Assembly (NCBI GenBank): GCA_934167665.1
Contig: CAKPLN010000001.1
Span: 124,001 to 188,000, forward strand
Origin: an uncultured Bacilli bacterium
GTDB taxonomy: Bacteria; Bacillota_I; Bacilli_A; RF39; UBA660
Length of the DNA stretch: 64,000 nt
Direction: 5' to 3'
In this document: positions 43,434-52,046 of the stretch, one piece after another
Layout of the letters: each line of letters opens with the position of its first letter
Position numbering within the stretch: position 1 is the first letter of the stretch
The notes under the pieces: model-generated
Databases searched by the model: none
What the model saw: only the letters and a program-made list of their open reading frames with translations
What the model was told of the DNA's origin: nothing
Program-made: the position numbers and the translations under genes

Positions 43434-44558
43434 ATGAAAATAAAATACACTTTACTAAAGAAAGAACAAAAGACTAAGGCTCGTCTAGGAAAATTAGAAA
43501 CTAATTATGGAACATTTACAACTCCTATGTTTATGCCAGTTGGAACTAAAGCTACAGTAAAGGGCTTATCACCAGAGGAACTAAAAGCCGCCCACAGTGG
43601 TATCGTTTTAGCAAACACTTACCATTTATGGTTACGACCAGGTGAAGATATCGTTGCCCACTGCGGTGGTTTACATAAATTTATGAATTATGATGGCCCA
43701 ATTTTAACTGATAGTGGTGGTTTTCAAGTTTTTTCTCTTGCTAAAAACAAAGAAAAGGATATAACTGAAGAAGGTGTTCACTTTAAAAGTCATATAGACG
43801 GTTCAGCATTATTCTTAACACCAGAAAAATCGATTCAAATTCAAAATAAACTAGATAGTGATATAGCAATGAGTTTTGATGAATGCCCTCCATATCCCGT
43901 ATCGTATGAATATATGAAAAATTCTGTTGAGAGAACACTACGTTGGGCCAAACGTGGTAAAGCAGTACATGCTAACCCTAATCAAGCTCTTTTCGGAATT
44001 GTTCAAGGTGGAGAATTTGAAGACTTACGTGAGTATAGTTGTAAAGAAACTGTTAAAATGGATTTTGATGGCTATAGTATAGGTGGAACATCTGTTGGTG
44101 AGGATAAAGATACTATGTATAAAATGATAGATTATGGTATTAAATACTTACCAGAAGACAAGGTTCGTTATCTAATGGGGGTAGGAGATCCAATTGATAT
44201 AATCGAAGGAGTAATTAGAGGAATCGATATTTTCGATTGTGTTTTACCAACTAGAATAGCCCGTCATGGTCAAGCTTTCACAAGAGAAGGAAAAATAAAT
44301 TTCAATAATGCTAAATATAAAGACGACTTATCACCGGTTGAAGATGGTTGTGATTGTTACACATGTAAAAACTACTCTAGGGCCTATATTCGTCATTTAA
44401 TTACAACTGATGAAATGTTAGGTGGACGCTTACTATCTATTCATAATATTAGGTTTTTAATAAAATTAACTGAAGAATTACGTGAAGCCATAAAAGATGA
44501 TACCCTATTAGAATATCGTGAAAATTTTATAAAGAAATACACCAAAAAAGAAAACTAG
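43434..44558 (+). CDS. tgt: tRNA-guanine transglycosylase
   Basis: The 374-residue enzyme swaps guanine 34 for preQ1 in GUN-anticodon tRNAs. Motifs are MFMPVGTKATVKGL, NTYHLWLRPG, LTDSGGFQVFSL (catalytic Asp), YSIGGTSVGE, the nucleophile region FDCVLPTRIARHGQAFT, and the zinc site CDCYTCKNYSRAYIRHL. The ATG at 43434 has GGAGGTG upstream; an ATG at 43422 overlaps that site. It works with QueA, encoded nearby. No preQ1 synthesis genes or queuine transporter are seen in the window. Confidence 0.97.
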   Translation: MKIKYTLLKKEQKTKARLGKLETNYGTFTTPMFMPVGTKATVKGLSPEELKAAHSGIVLANTYHLWLRPGEDIVAHCGGLHKFMNYDGPILTDSGGFQVFSLAKNKEKDITEEGVHFKSHIDGSALFLTPEKSIQIQNKLDSDIAMSFDECPPYPVSYEYMKNSVERTLRWAKRGKAVHANPNQALFGIVQGGEFEDLREYSCKETVKMDFDGYSIGGTSVGEDKDTMYKMIDYGIKYLPEDKVRYLMGVGDPIDIIEGVIRGIDIFDCVLPTRIARHGQAFTREGKINFNNAKYKDDLSPVEDGCDCYTCKNYSRAYIRHLITTDEMLGGRLLSIHNIRFLIKLTEELREAIKDDTLLEYRENFIKKYTKKEN

Positions 44559-44574
44559 TGGGTTTTCTTTTTTT
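44544..44574. terminator. Bidirectional terminator
   Basis: A 12-bp stem (AAAAAAGAAAAC with GTTTTCTTTTTT) between tgt and the convergent small gene. A-run and T-run flanks allow termination both ways. Confidence 0.85.
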
Positions 44575-44833
44575 AAATATAAAATACGGGTTTATTAGTA
44601 CTCGCAACAGTATGACTAGTGTTTTCAACTGGTTTTCTTATTTCATCAGCAATTCTAAACATTGTTTTAGCGTTTTGAACCATAGGTTTTATTTGATACA
44701 CAATGGGTATAGCCTGATTAATAATGCCTAATGTTTTTTGAGTACCATCTAAGAAGCCACTAAAGCTAAAGGATTTAGATGCCCCAAAAAGTCTTCCTAA
44801 TAATCCCGGTCTAACGTATGGATAATTATACAT
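44573..44833 (-). CDS. Small YqfQ/VrrA-like protein
   Basis: The 86-residue basic protein shows PGLLGRLFG near the start and then a helical TQKTLGIINQAIPIVYQIKPMVQNAKTMFRI-type core. This order recalls the conserved region of YqfQ/VrrA proteins of Bacillus: a glycine-rich R-L-F/L-G, then a helix ending Y-G-P-M-V-K-N. There it is linked to the spore or cell surface. On the minus strand AGAGGTGG lies 5 bases before the ATG. It is divergent from the pilC-like gene, sharing an upstream region with a 12-bp palindrome. The assignment is by pattern only; a spore role is not implied here. Confidence 0.5.
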   Translation of the reverse strand: MYNYPYVRPGLLGRLFGASKSFSFSGFLDGTQKTLGIINQAIPIVYQIKPMVQNAKTMFRIADEIRKPVENTSHTVASTNKPVFYI

Positions 44834-44862
44834 AGCCCACCTCTTCTAAAATAATATATGTC

Positions 44863-44893
44863 AAAATATTTAAAAAGTTAATTTAAATATTTT
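44863..44893. promoter_or_regulatory. 12-bp inverted repeat in the divergent yqfQ-like/pilC region
   Basis: AAAATATTTAAA (44863-44874) and TTTAAATATTTT (44882-44893) are perfect inverted copies with a 7-base centre. The right arm touches the probable pilC -35, so it could be an operator. Confidence 0.45.
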
Positions 44894-44918
44894 CAAAAAT
44901 AAAAACTTATGATACAAT
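44890..44918 (+). promoter_or_regulatory. Probable promoter of the pilC-pilD unit
   Basis: TTTTCA (44890-44895), 17-base spacer, TACAAT (44913-44918). Confidence 0.55.
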
Positions 44919-44978
44919 CAGTGTAGTTTATAATAGAAAGGGTATGGTTACATTAACCATAATGCATGGGTGATAACA

Positions 44979-46550
44979 ATGAATACAAATGGCTTGAATG
45001 ATCAAAATAGAGTTTATCAAAATATTCCTTCACAACCAGTAAATAATATTAATTCAAATCCTCAACCAGTAGCCTATGCTAACCAAATGCCACCTCAAAC
45101 ATATCAACAGATAGCACCACAAGCTCAAGGCCAACATGGACAAGTAGTTAATACTAATAACATAAATCAAGCTATTTTGCCACCGACAAATCAACAACAG
45201 GTGTCTTTACCAACTCAAACTGGGGCAATATCTTCAATTAATATTCAGCCACTTTCTAATAACACGCCACAAAAGACTGTTGAACAAAGCCAACCACTAC
45301 CTCAGGCTAAAGAAAAGAAAGATGAAACTGAGAAAAAAAATACCAAACTAAAACCTTTTAAATTCGTAGTCATAAATGCCATGAACAAAAAAGAGAAGGG
45401 TACATTTGATGCCGAAGATATTGAAGAAGTACGTAGCTACCTTGAATCTCAAGATTATAAAGTATTAGAGATAAAGCCACGTGGTGCTGGAGACATTGAA
45501 CTTACTAAACCACACCTTAGTGCTGAGGATTTATCTTTCACATTAACCCAACTTTCCACTTATATAAAAGCTGGTATTCCTTTGGTTGATTCCGTAAGAA
45601 TCCTAGCTAAACAATCCAGTAAACCAGCCCACAAAAAGATTTGGGGTCAAGTTGTTTATGAATTATTACATGGTGAGAACTTTTCAAATGCAATGTCAAA
45701 ACAAGGAAGCACCTTCCCAGCACTACTAGTAAACATGGTTAAAACAGCCGAAATGACTGGTGATTTACCATCTATTCTAGATGATATGGCTGAGTACTAT
45801 ACTTCTATGAATACAACACGTAAGCAAATGAAAAGTGCTATGACATACCCAATTGTTATTTTGACATTATGCCTTGGTGTTTTAATATTCATGCTTGTAT
45901 ACTTAGTACCACAATTTTCTAGTATGTTCGAAGCAAATGATGCTAAATTACCTCAAATAACTTTAACCGTATTAGGTGTAAGTGATTTCGTTAAAAATTA
46001 CTGGTTATGGCTTTTACTTGGAATTGGTGCTTTTGTAGGAGCTTTCATATATCTATATAAAAATGTAGTTAGCTTTAAAACATTTATTCAAACCGTATTA
46101 ATGAAAATACCCGTTGTTAGTAACATTATTATATATAATGAAATTGCTAACTTCACCAAAACCTTTGCATCCCTAATTAATCATGGTGTTTTTATAACTG
46201 ATAGTATGGAAATCTTATCTAAAATAACAAACAATGAAATATATAAAAAAATCATTAATAAAACTATGACAAATCTCCAAAAAGGAGATACCGTATCAGC
46301 TGCCTTTCGTGGTCAATGGGCTATTCCCGTTGTTGCCTATGAAATGATAGTTACTGGTGAAAATACTGGACAATTAGGATTAATGATGGAGAAAGTGTCA
46401 AGACACTTCCAAGATATGCATAAAGCCGTAATCGATCAAATGAAAAGTTTAATGGAACCGATGATGATGATCGTACTAGCAGGCATCGTTGCCGTTATCT
46501 TATTATCAATTGTTACACCAATGTTTAGTATGTATGAACAAATCAGATAA
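44979..46550 (+). CDS. pilC: Type IV pilus/type II secretion platform protein (PilC/GspF family)
   Basis: The 523-residue inner-membrane protein begins with a Gln/Pro/Asn-rich, probably disordered stretch (1-120). A small domain FVVINAMNKKEKGTFDAEDIEEV (GspF N-terminal type) follows, and then two copies of the T2SSF helical bundle. The first, about 185-310, starts SAEDLSFTLTQLSTYIKAGIPL; the second, about 385-515, starts NEIANFTKTFASLINHGV. Both have the E-x-x-G-x-L and membrane helices of the family. It recruits the assembly ATPase and pilins. The long polar N-terminus is unusual. The ATPase gene is not adjacent, unlike most pil operons; only the peptidase follows. Confidence 0.92.
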   Translation: MNTNGLNDQNRVYQNIPSQPVNNINSNPQPVAYANQMPPQTYQQIAPQAQGQHGQVVNTNNINQAILPPTNQQQVSLPTQTGAISSINIQPLSNNTPQKTVEQSQPLPQAKEKKDETEKKNTKLKPFKFVVINAMNKKEKGTFDAEDIEEVRSYLESQDYKVLEIKPRGAGDIELTKPHLSAEDLSFTLTQLSTYIKAGIPLVDSVRILAKQSSKPAHKKIWGQVVYELLHGENFSNAMSKQGSTFPALLVNMVKTAEMTGDLPSILDDMAEYYTSMNTTRKQMKSAMTYPIVILTLCLGVLIFMLVYLVPQFSSMFEANDAKLPQITLTVLGVSDFVKNYWLWLLLGIGAFVGAFIYLYKNVVSFKTFIQTVLMKIPVVSNIIIYNEIANFTKTFASLINHGVFITDSMEILSKITNNEIYKKIINKTMTNLQKGDTVSAAFRGQWAIPVVAYEMIVTGENTGQLGLMMEKVSRHFQDMHKAVIDQMKSLMEPMMMIVLAGIVAVILLSIVTPMFSMYEQIR

Positions 46551-46571
46551 AATATAAGGAGGATAATTACT

Positions 46572-47336
46572 ATGGAAATACTATATATAATTATCTTTTT
46601 TATTTTAGGTACAATATTAGGCACAATATATACAACTATTGGTCTAAAACTGCCTAAAAATGAAAAACTATTCACTAAAAAGAAATGTAAAAAATGCCAT
46701 CATCCTCTAAGTATGTTAGATTCAATACCACTATTCTCATATATAATCAATAGAGGTCGTTGCAAATACTGTCATAGTAAAATAGACATTTTATATCCTT
46801 ACATGGAATTTTTTACAGGACTGTTATTTGCCGTTGCTTATTATAGTTTTGGTTTTACTTATAATCTTTTAATAGCGTTAGGTGCTGTTTCTTTATTAAT
46901 GACTATCGTCGTAAGTGATTTAACATACTTGATTATTCCTGATGAGGTTTTACTAATTGCTAGTATTTATTTTTTCATCATTCAAATATTAAATACTGGC
47001 TTATTAGGAGCCTTAAAGCATCTTTTTAGTGGCATCTTTCTTTTTACTATTATGTATCTAATTATGTTAATAGGGGACAAAGTCTTTAAAAAAGAAAGCC
47101 TTGGCGGCGGTGATATAAAAATGATGTTCGTATTTGGCTTAGTATTAGATCCACTCCTTGGGACCTTAACTATCTTTTTAGGTAGCCTATTAGCCTTACC
47201 AATGTCACTATATTTAATGAAAAAGAATAATGAAAATGTTATTCCTTTTGGACCATTCTTATTAATTGCCTTTGTCTTTATTTATTTCACTAAAATAACC
47301 TCATCAGGCCTATTAAATTTTTTAGGAATACGTTAA
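46572..47336 (+). CDS. pilD: Prepilin peptidase (A24 family, PilD/ComC type)
   Basis: This 254-residue membrane aspartic protease has a zinc-binding N-terminal domain with Cys39, Cys42, Cys64 and Cys67 (CKKC and CKYC). The two catalytic aspartates are Asp116 (VVSDLTYLIIPDEV) and Asp181 in GGGDIKMM. Seven to eight membrane helices fit the family. It cleaves leaders of the K-G-F-T-L-V-E type and often N-methylates the new end. Clients in this window are the prepilins at 5.8, 15.1 and 17.2 kb. AAGGAGG precedes the ATG. Confidence 0.94.
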   Translation: MEILYIIIFFILGTILGTIYTTIGLKLPKNEKLFTKKKCKKCHHPLSMLDSIPLFSYIINRGRCKYCHSKIDILYPYMEFFTGLLFAVAYYSFGFTYNLLIALGAVSLLMTIVVSDLTYLIIPDEVLLIASIYFFIIQILNTGLLGALKHLFSGIFLFTIMYLIMLIGDKVFKKESLGGGDIKMMFVFGLVLDPLLGTLTIFLGSLLALPMSLYLMKKNNENVIPFGPFLLIAFVFIYFTKITSSGLLNFLGIR

Positions 47337-47358
47337 TAACTATAGAAAATAATTAATT

Positions 47359-47389
47359 AAGTATTGAATATATCAATACTTTTTATTTT
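47359..47389 (+). terminator. Terminator of pilC-pilD
   Basis: AAGTATTGA and TCAATACTT with a 5-base loop followed by TTTATTTT. Confidence 0.85.
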
Positions 47390-47411
47390 GTTAAATACAA
47401 GAAAACTTCTC

Positions 47412-47440
47412 TTGACGAATAGATCTAATAAAGATAGAAT
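47412..47440 (+). promoter_or_regulatory. Promoter of dnaB
   Basis: TTGACG (47412-47417), 17-base spacer, TAGAAT (47435-47440). Transcription from it would start near 47447, downstream of every canonical start codon available to dnaB. Confidence 0.65.
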
Positions 47441-48794
47441 AATAAAAGAAACAGGTACTAAAGATGGTGGTGATTTTACGAAAAATTTAACAATACTTCC
47501 AGCTGATTCTTATACAGTAATTAATAAAACTATATTAAATGACAATGATGTAAAATTAATAAGTCGTCTTTATCAGCCTATAATAGGTCATACAGCTGTC
47601 TCTTTATATTTAACACTTTTAGATGATTTAGATAAATCAGAATTAATGAGTGATGAACTAACACATCATCATTTAATGGCTACTATGCAACTAAAACTAG
47701 AAGATATTATTATTGCTAGAGAAAAATTAGAAGCCGCCGGTCTTCTTAAGAGCTATGTTAAAAAAGATTCAATTAATCACTATGTTTATTTAATATATTC
47801 ACCCATATCTGCTATTGAATTTTTTAATCATCCCATTTTAAATGTTGTTCTATATAATAACCTTGGTAAAAAAGAATATGAAAAACTTCTAAATTATTAT
47901 AAAATTCCTAAAATAAATTTAAAAGACTACGAAGATATAACCGCCAGTTTTAATGAAGTGTTTACACCAGTAAAGGGAACTGTCTTAAAAATAGAAGAAG
48001 ATATTACTAGAAGAGACTCTAATAATATTCTAATAAATAAGGGAATTGACTTTAATTTATTAATATCAAGTCTACCTAAAGAACAAGTTTCCGATAAATG
48101 TTTTTCAAATGAAGTAAAAGAATTAATTAATGCCTTAAGTTTTACATATAATTTAAATACCTTAGATATGCAAGGACTAGTTAGAAATTCCTTAAATGAA
48201 AAAGGCCTAATTGATAAAAATTTACTTAGAAAAAGCTGCCGTGATTATTATCAGTTTGATAATAGTGGAGCCTTACCAACGCTAATATACAACAAGCAAC
48301 CTGACTACTTAAAGAAGCCTCAAGGAGATAATTCTAAGTGGGCTAAAATGGTTTATACTTTTGAAAATATTAACCCATATCAGCTTTTAAAAGCCCGTTA
48401 TAAAGGTGCTGAACCAACTGATCGTGACAAACGCCTAATAGAAGGCCTTTTAATAGAACAAAAACTAAATCCTGGTGTTGTTAATGTTTTAATATCTTAT
48501 GTTTTAAAAATTAACAACGAGCAATTAACTAAAGGCTATGTTGAAGCTATTGCTGGTCAGTGGAAACGCCTAAACATTGAAACTGTAGAAGAGGCTATGC
48601 GTATAACAGAAAAAGAACATAAAAAATTGAAAAAATTAATGGAATCAAAAAATAATAAAGCTGTAGCTAAAAAACATTCATCACCAAAAGATGATACTAA
48701 ATTACCATCTTGGTTTAATATAGATCCTAATACTTCTGAAACAACTGTAGAGGATACTAAAGAAATGGAAGAAATATTAAAAAGCCTTGTATAA
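47412..48794 (+). CDS. dnaB: Replication initiation/membrane attachment protein DnaB (Bacilli type)
   Basis: The 460-residue protein has winged-helix DnaB/DnaD modules. LPADSYTVINKTILNDNDVKLISRLYQPIIGHTAVSLYLTL matches the start of Bacillus DnaB in pattern (L-P-x-D-x-Y, L-Y-Q-P-L-I-G). A DnaD-type C-terminal domain is near 300-410, and the end is charged. It helps load the replicative helicase with DnaD and DnaI. The start is uncertain. TTG codons at 47364, 47388 and 47412 lie in the upstream terminator or in the -35 box and have no ribosome site. Homology predicts a start near 47470-47480, where GGTGGTGA is followed by ACG at 47478. I list the TTG at 47412 only as the longest plausible form. 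Confidence 0.8.
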   Translation: MTNRSNKDRIIKETGTKDGGDFTKNLTILPADSYTVINKTILNDNDVKLISRLYQPIIGHTAVSLYLTLLDDLDKSELMSDELTHHHLMATMQLKLEDIIIAREKLEAAGLLKSYVKKDSINHYVYLIYSPISAIEFFNHPILNVVLYNNLGKKEYEKLLNYYKIPKINLKDYEDITASFNEVFTPVKGTVLKIEEDITRRDSNNILINKGIDFNLLISSLPKEQVSDKCFSNEVKELINALSFTYNLNTLDMQGLVRNSLNEKGLIDKNLLRKSCRDYYQFDNSGALPTLIYNKQPDYLKKPQGDNSKWAKMVYTFENINPYQLLKARYKGAEPTDRDKRLIEGLLIEQKLNPGVVNVLISYVLKINNEQLTKGYVEAIAGQWKRLNIETVEEAMRITEKEHKKLKKLMESKNNKAVAKKHSSPKDDTKLPSWFNIDPNTSETTVEDTKEMEEILKSLV

Positions 48795-48829
48795 CAAATG
48801 TAAACCAATCTAAAAATAATTAAATGTTT

Positions 48830-48857
48830 TTGCAATTATTAAAAGTTATGATATTAT
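48830..48857 (+). promoter_or_regulatory. Promoter of the HD-domain gene
   Basis: TTGCAA (48830-48835), 16-base spacer, TATTAT (48852-48857) with TGA in front, the same extended -10 as yebC. Confidence 0.65.
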
Positions 48858-48884
48858 TAATATGGTAAAAGATAGAGGTGTAAA

Positions 48885-49379
48885 ATGAGAGCATATCAAA
48901 ATGAAGAGTTTCAAAATATAATAGAACCAATATCTTCAAACGAAAAATATTGTAAACTAAAAAATATTAAGCATCATGGTATTACTAGATATGAACATTC
49001 AGTACGTGTTGCTTATTGTTCATATAAAATAACTAAAATCTTGAATCTCGATTATAATGAAACTACTCAGGCTGCCTTATTACATGACTTTTTTCTTGAT
49101 GAAGTAATGGAAAAAAATCCAATCGCTAAATTGCGTCAACACCCAAGCTATGCTGTTAAAAATGCTAATGAAATAATAGATCTTAGCGATAAACAAATTG
49201 ATATTATTAAGACTCATATGTTTCCTATAACATTTACTCCTCCTAAATATTTAGAAGGTTGGATAGTTGATCTTGTTGATGATGTGGCGTCTATCTATGA
49301 AAGAGGTATTTTCCTAAAAAGACATTTAAAAACAGCTATGGTAATTATATATACTTTAATATTTATAAATATAAAATAA
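48885..49379 (+). CDS. HD-domain phosphohydrolase
   Basis: The 164-residue protein has HD-superfamily metal-binding residues: H-H-G-I-T-R-Y-E-H-S (His in position to bind metal), HD in LLHDFFLD, a later His in LRQHPSYAV, and Asp in LVDDVAS. It is the compact form common in Firmicutes, annotated only as HD hydrolase. Substrates in the family include nucleotides and other phosphate esters; none can be assigned. GAGGTG lies before the ATG. Own promoter and terminator. Confidence 0.82.
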   Translation: MRAYQNEEFQNIIEPISSNEKYCKLKNIKHHGITRYEHSVRVAYCSYKITKILNLDYNETTQAALLHDFFLDEVMEKNPIAKLRQHPSYAVKNANEIIDLSDKQIDIIKTHMFPITFTPPKYLEGWIVDLVDDVASIYERGIFLKRHLKTAMVIIYTLIFINIK

Positions 49380-49384
49380 CGTTT

Positions 49385-49412
49385 AAGATTAACAGCTTTG
49401 TTAATCTTTTTA
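49385..49412 (+). terminator. Rho-independent terminator
   Basis: AAGATTAACA and TGTTAATCTT, a 10-bp stem with a GCTT loop, then TT and a T-rich tail. Confidence 0.85.
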
Positions 49413-49447
49413 ATATAAAAATTTAGTAGCTTAAAACTACTATCTTG

Positions 49448-49501
49448 TGCTATAATATCGAAGATTATTATCTTTTCTCTTTTAAGGGTTTATGATATAA
49501 T
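49448..49501 (+). promoter_or_regulatory. Tandem extended -10 promoters before the pyrophosphatase gene
   Basis: TGCTATAAT at 49448-49456 and TGATATAAT at 49493-49501 are both perfect extended -10 elements with weak -35 regions. Confidence 0.55.
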
Positions 49502-49525
49502 CAAAGATATGAAAGAAGTGAGAAC

Positions 49526-51145
49526 ATGAGTAAAACATATATATTTGGTCATAAAAAGCCAGATACAGATTCTGTAATGTCTGCTATCTCATTATCTTAT
49601 TTAAAGAATAAGTTGGGTGATAATACCGTACCAAAAGTATTAGGAGACATTAATAAAGAAACACAATATGCCCTTAAGTACTTTAATCTTGAAATACCAG
49701 AGTACTTAAATGACGTTAAACTACAATTAAAAGATATTGATTACCACAAAAACTTCTTAATTAAAGAAACAGATTCTATTTATAATGGTTATCAAAGAAT
49801 GATAGAAGAAGGATTAACTGGGTTACCTGTTGTTGACGAAAAAGGTTACTTTACTGGTCTTATTACTATTAAAGATCTATCTCATACTATCGTTAATGAA
49901 AATGCTGAAGACCTATATACATCATACGATAATTTATTACACGTTTTAAAGGGTGAAGAAATACTACGTTTTGATGATGAGATAATAGGGCGTATTTTAG
50001 TTGCGGCCTATCGTAGTACTACCTTCTTACAAAATGTAGAGTTAAAAAGAGAAATGATTTTAATTGTTGGTGATCGTCATAGCATTATTGAGTACGCTGT
50101 AACATCTGGTGTAAAACTAATTATTTTATCCGGTGACTCTGAAATAAAACCAGAACATATTGAAATCGCTAAAAGAAACGGTGTAAACATCATAAGGACA
50201 CCATACACAACATATCATATTACTAGGTTAGTTAGCTTGACAAACTACATAAAAACAATGATTACAAGCTATAATCCAGCTAAATTTGAAAACACTGAAT
50301 TTGTAACTAATGTTGTTGATATCAACAATCGGCTAAAACATACTAACTATCCAATCGTTGATCGTAAAAATAAATGCTTAGGTCTATTAAAGATAACGGA
50401 TTTATCAGAAAAACATCCTAAGAAAGTAATTCTTGTAGATCACAACGAAAAACTTCAAAGTGTTGAAGGTATTGAAGAAGCCGAAATAATTGAAATTATT
50501 GATCATCATAATCTAGGTAGTATAACAACACCAAGTCCTGTTAACTTCCGTAATGTTGCGGTCGGTTCAACTTGTACTATAGTTTATTCACTATATAAAG
50601 AAAGAAACGTTGAAATTCCTCGTTCTATAGCCGGAGCCTTACTATCAGGAATACTATCTGATACGCTAATCCTAAAAAGTCCAACAGCAACACATGTTGA
50701 CATCGAAGCTGTACGTGACTTATCAGCTATAGCTGGTGTAGATTATCGCAAATATGGTATGAATTTATTAAAAGCCGGTACATCATTAGAAGGAATGAGT
50801 AAAGAAGACGTTCTATACAATGATTTTAAAATGTATACAGTCAATGATAAAAATTTTGCTATTGGTCAGTTCTTTACTATGAACTTTGAAGAAATAGAAA
50901 AAGATCTAGATGAATACATTCACGTCCTAAATGAAGTAGCCGAGTCCAATAATTATAATTTAGTAGCACTTTTTGTTACTGACATAATAAGAAATGGTAG
51001 TTATGTAATCTTTAATACTAAAGGTAAAGATGTAATAGAGCTAGCTTATAATATTAATAACATTCCTCAAGGATACTTTATTGCTGGCTGTGTTTCTAGA
51101 AAAAAACACGTAGTACCAGCTATTATGCCAATATTTGAAAACTAA
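49526..51145 (+). CDS. ppaC: CBS/DRTGG-domain manganese-dependent inorganic pyrophosphatase
   Basis: Family II pyrophosphatase of 539 residues with regulatory insert. The DHH part starts GHKKPDTDSVMS (metal ligands His9, Asp13, Asp15). CBS 1 is at about 70-125 (LTGLPVVDEKGYFTGLI), a DRTGG domain at about 140-245 and CBS 2 at about 250-296. Then come LVDHNE, IIDHHNLG and the DHHA2 domain to the end, with SRKKHVVP. Enzymes of this layout are inhibited by AMP/ADP and activated by diadenosine polyphosphates through the CBS/DRTGG region. It removes pyrophosphate made in biosynthesis. GAAGTGAG precedes the ATG. Confidence 0.94.
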   Translation: MSKTYIFGHKKPDTDSVMSAISLSYLKNKLGDNTVPKVLGDINKETQYALKYFNLEIPEYLNDVKLQLKDIDYHKNFLIKETDSIYNGYQRMIEEGLTGLPVVDEKGYFTGLITIKDLSHTIVNENAEDLYTSYDNLLHVLKGEEILRFDDEIIGRILVAAYRSTTFLQNVELKREMILIVGDRHSIIEYAVTSGVKLIILSGDSEIKPEHIEIAKRNGVNIIRTPYTTYHITRLVSLTNYIKTMITSYNPAKFENTEFVTNVVDINNRLKHTNYPIVDRKNKCLGLLKITDLSEKHPKKVILVDHNEKLQSVEGIEEAEIIEIIDHHNLGSITTPSPVNFRNVAVGSTCTIVYSLYKERNVEIPRSIAGALLSGILSDTLILKSPTATHVDIEAVRDLSAIAGVDYRKYGMNLLKAGTSLEGMSKEDVLYNDFKMYTVNDKNFAIGQFFTMNFEEIEKDLDEYIHVLNEVAESNNYNLVALFVTDIIRNGSYVIFNTKGKDVIELAYNINNIPQGYFIAGCVSRKKHVVPAIMPIFEN

Positions 51146-51172
51146 AAGCATATTAAATTAAAAACATAAATG

Positions 51173-51211
51173 AAAGGGAATCAATTTAAATATTGATTAT
51201 ATGAAAAAATG
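51173..51211 (+). promoter_or_regulatory. Ribosome site separated from the popT start by a hairpin
   Basis: AAAGGG (51173-51178) is about 30 bases from the popT ATG. A 7-bp hairpin AATCAAT/ATTGATT (51179-51198) lies between. Folding it would bring the site close to ATG 51201 (an ATG-AAA-AAA-TGA mini-frame) whose stop overlaps the popT start as ATGA. Confidence 0.35.
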
Positions 51212-52045
51212 AATAACATATTATTAGCATTAAAAGGTGCTATCTTCGGAATAGCAAACGTAATTCCCGGTGTAAGTGGGGGAACAATCGCTCTAACCAT
51301 GGGGGTATATGAAGATTTAATTTCTTCTATTAGTCATTTCTTTAAAAATCCAAAACAGAGTTTAAAATTTTTAATACCATTTGCTATAGGAACTGTTCTA
51401 TCAATTCTATTAATGAGTAAATTAATAAGTCTTTGCCTAGAAAAGTTTCCTTTTCCAACTACATTATTTTTTGGAGGATTAATAATGGGAGGAGTTCCTC
51501 TATTAACAAAAAAAGTAAAGAACTCCAAACCTACTATATCTAATATTTTCCTTTTCCTTTTAACATTTACAATAGTCTTAGTAATGAATTTTGTTAAAAC
51601 TTCATCTAGTGAGGTAAGTCTTGCCACCATAAATTTTGGAACAATGATTTTATTATTTGTTGTAGGACTTGTTGCATCAGCTACAATGGTTATTCCTGGT
51701 ATTAGTGGTTCATTTGTTTTAATGTTATTAGGTTACTATAAACCAATTGTAAATACCGTTAGTGCTCTAACAGATTTTTCTAAATTAGGCCACAATCTAA
51801 CAATACTAATACCATTTGGTATAGGTGTTTTATTAGGAATAATATTAATATCAAAACTATTAGAATATCTATTTAACAAATATGAAATTCCAACATATTA
51901 TGCAATTTTAGGTTTTGTTATATCTAGTATTCTAACACTATTATTATCTGTAATCTCACCAGAAGTAGCCATAGTTCAAGTGCTAATTGGTGTTGTATTA
52001 CTAGTTGTAGCATCATTAATAGGCTACAAGTTAGGAGATGAATAA
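51209..52045 (+). CDS. popT: DUF368/PopT-type undecaprenyl phosphate translocase
   Basis: The 278-residue membrane protein has about eight to nine helices. It opens with KGAIFGIANVIPGVSGGTIALTMGVYEDLI, and the second half repeats as GLVASATMVIPGISGSFVLMLLGYY. These two inverted P-G-x-S-G repeats define DUF368. Members have been shown to bring undecaprenyl phosphate back to the inner leaflet (PopT). The direct neighbour uppP makes the substrate, undecaprenyl phosphate, outside the membrane, which supports the role. No ordinary ribosome site is directly before the ATG (see regulatory entry). Confidence 0.88.
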   Translation: MNNILLALKGAIFGIANVIPGVSGGTIALTMGVYEDLISSISHFFKNPKQSLKFLIPFAIGTVLSILLMSKLISLCLEKFPFPTTLFFGGLIMGGVPLLTKKVKNSKPTISNIFLFLLTFTIVLVMNFVKTSSSEVSLATINFGTMILLFVVGLVASATMVIPGISGSFVLMLLGYYKPIVNTVSALTDFSKLGHNLTILIPFGIGVLLGIILISKLLEYLFNKYEIPTYYAILGFVISSILTLLLSVISPEVAIVQVLIGVVLLVVASLIGYKLGDE

Positions 52046-52046
52046 A

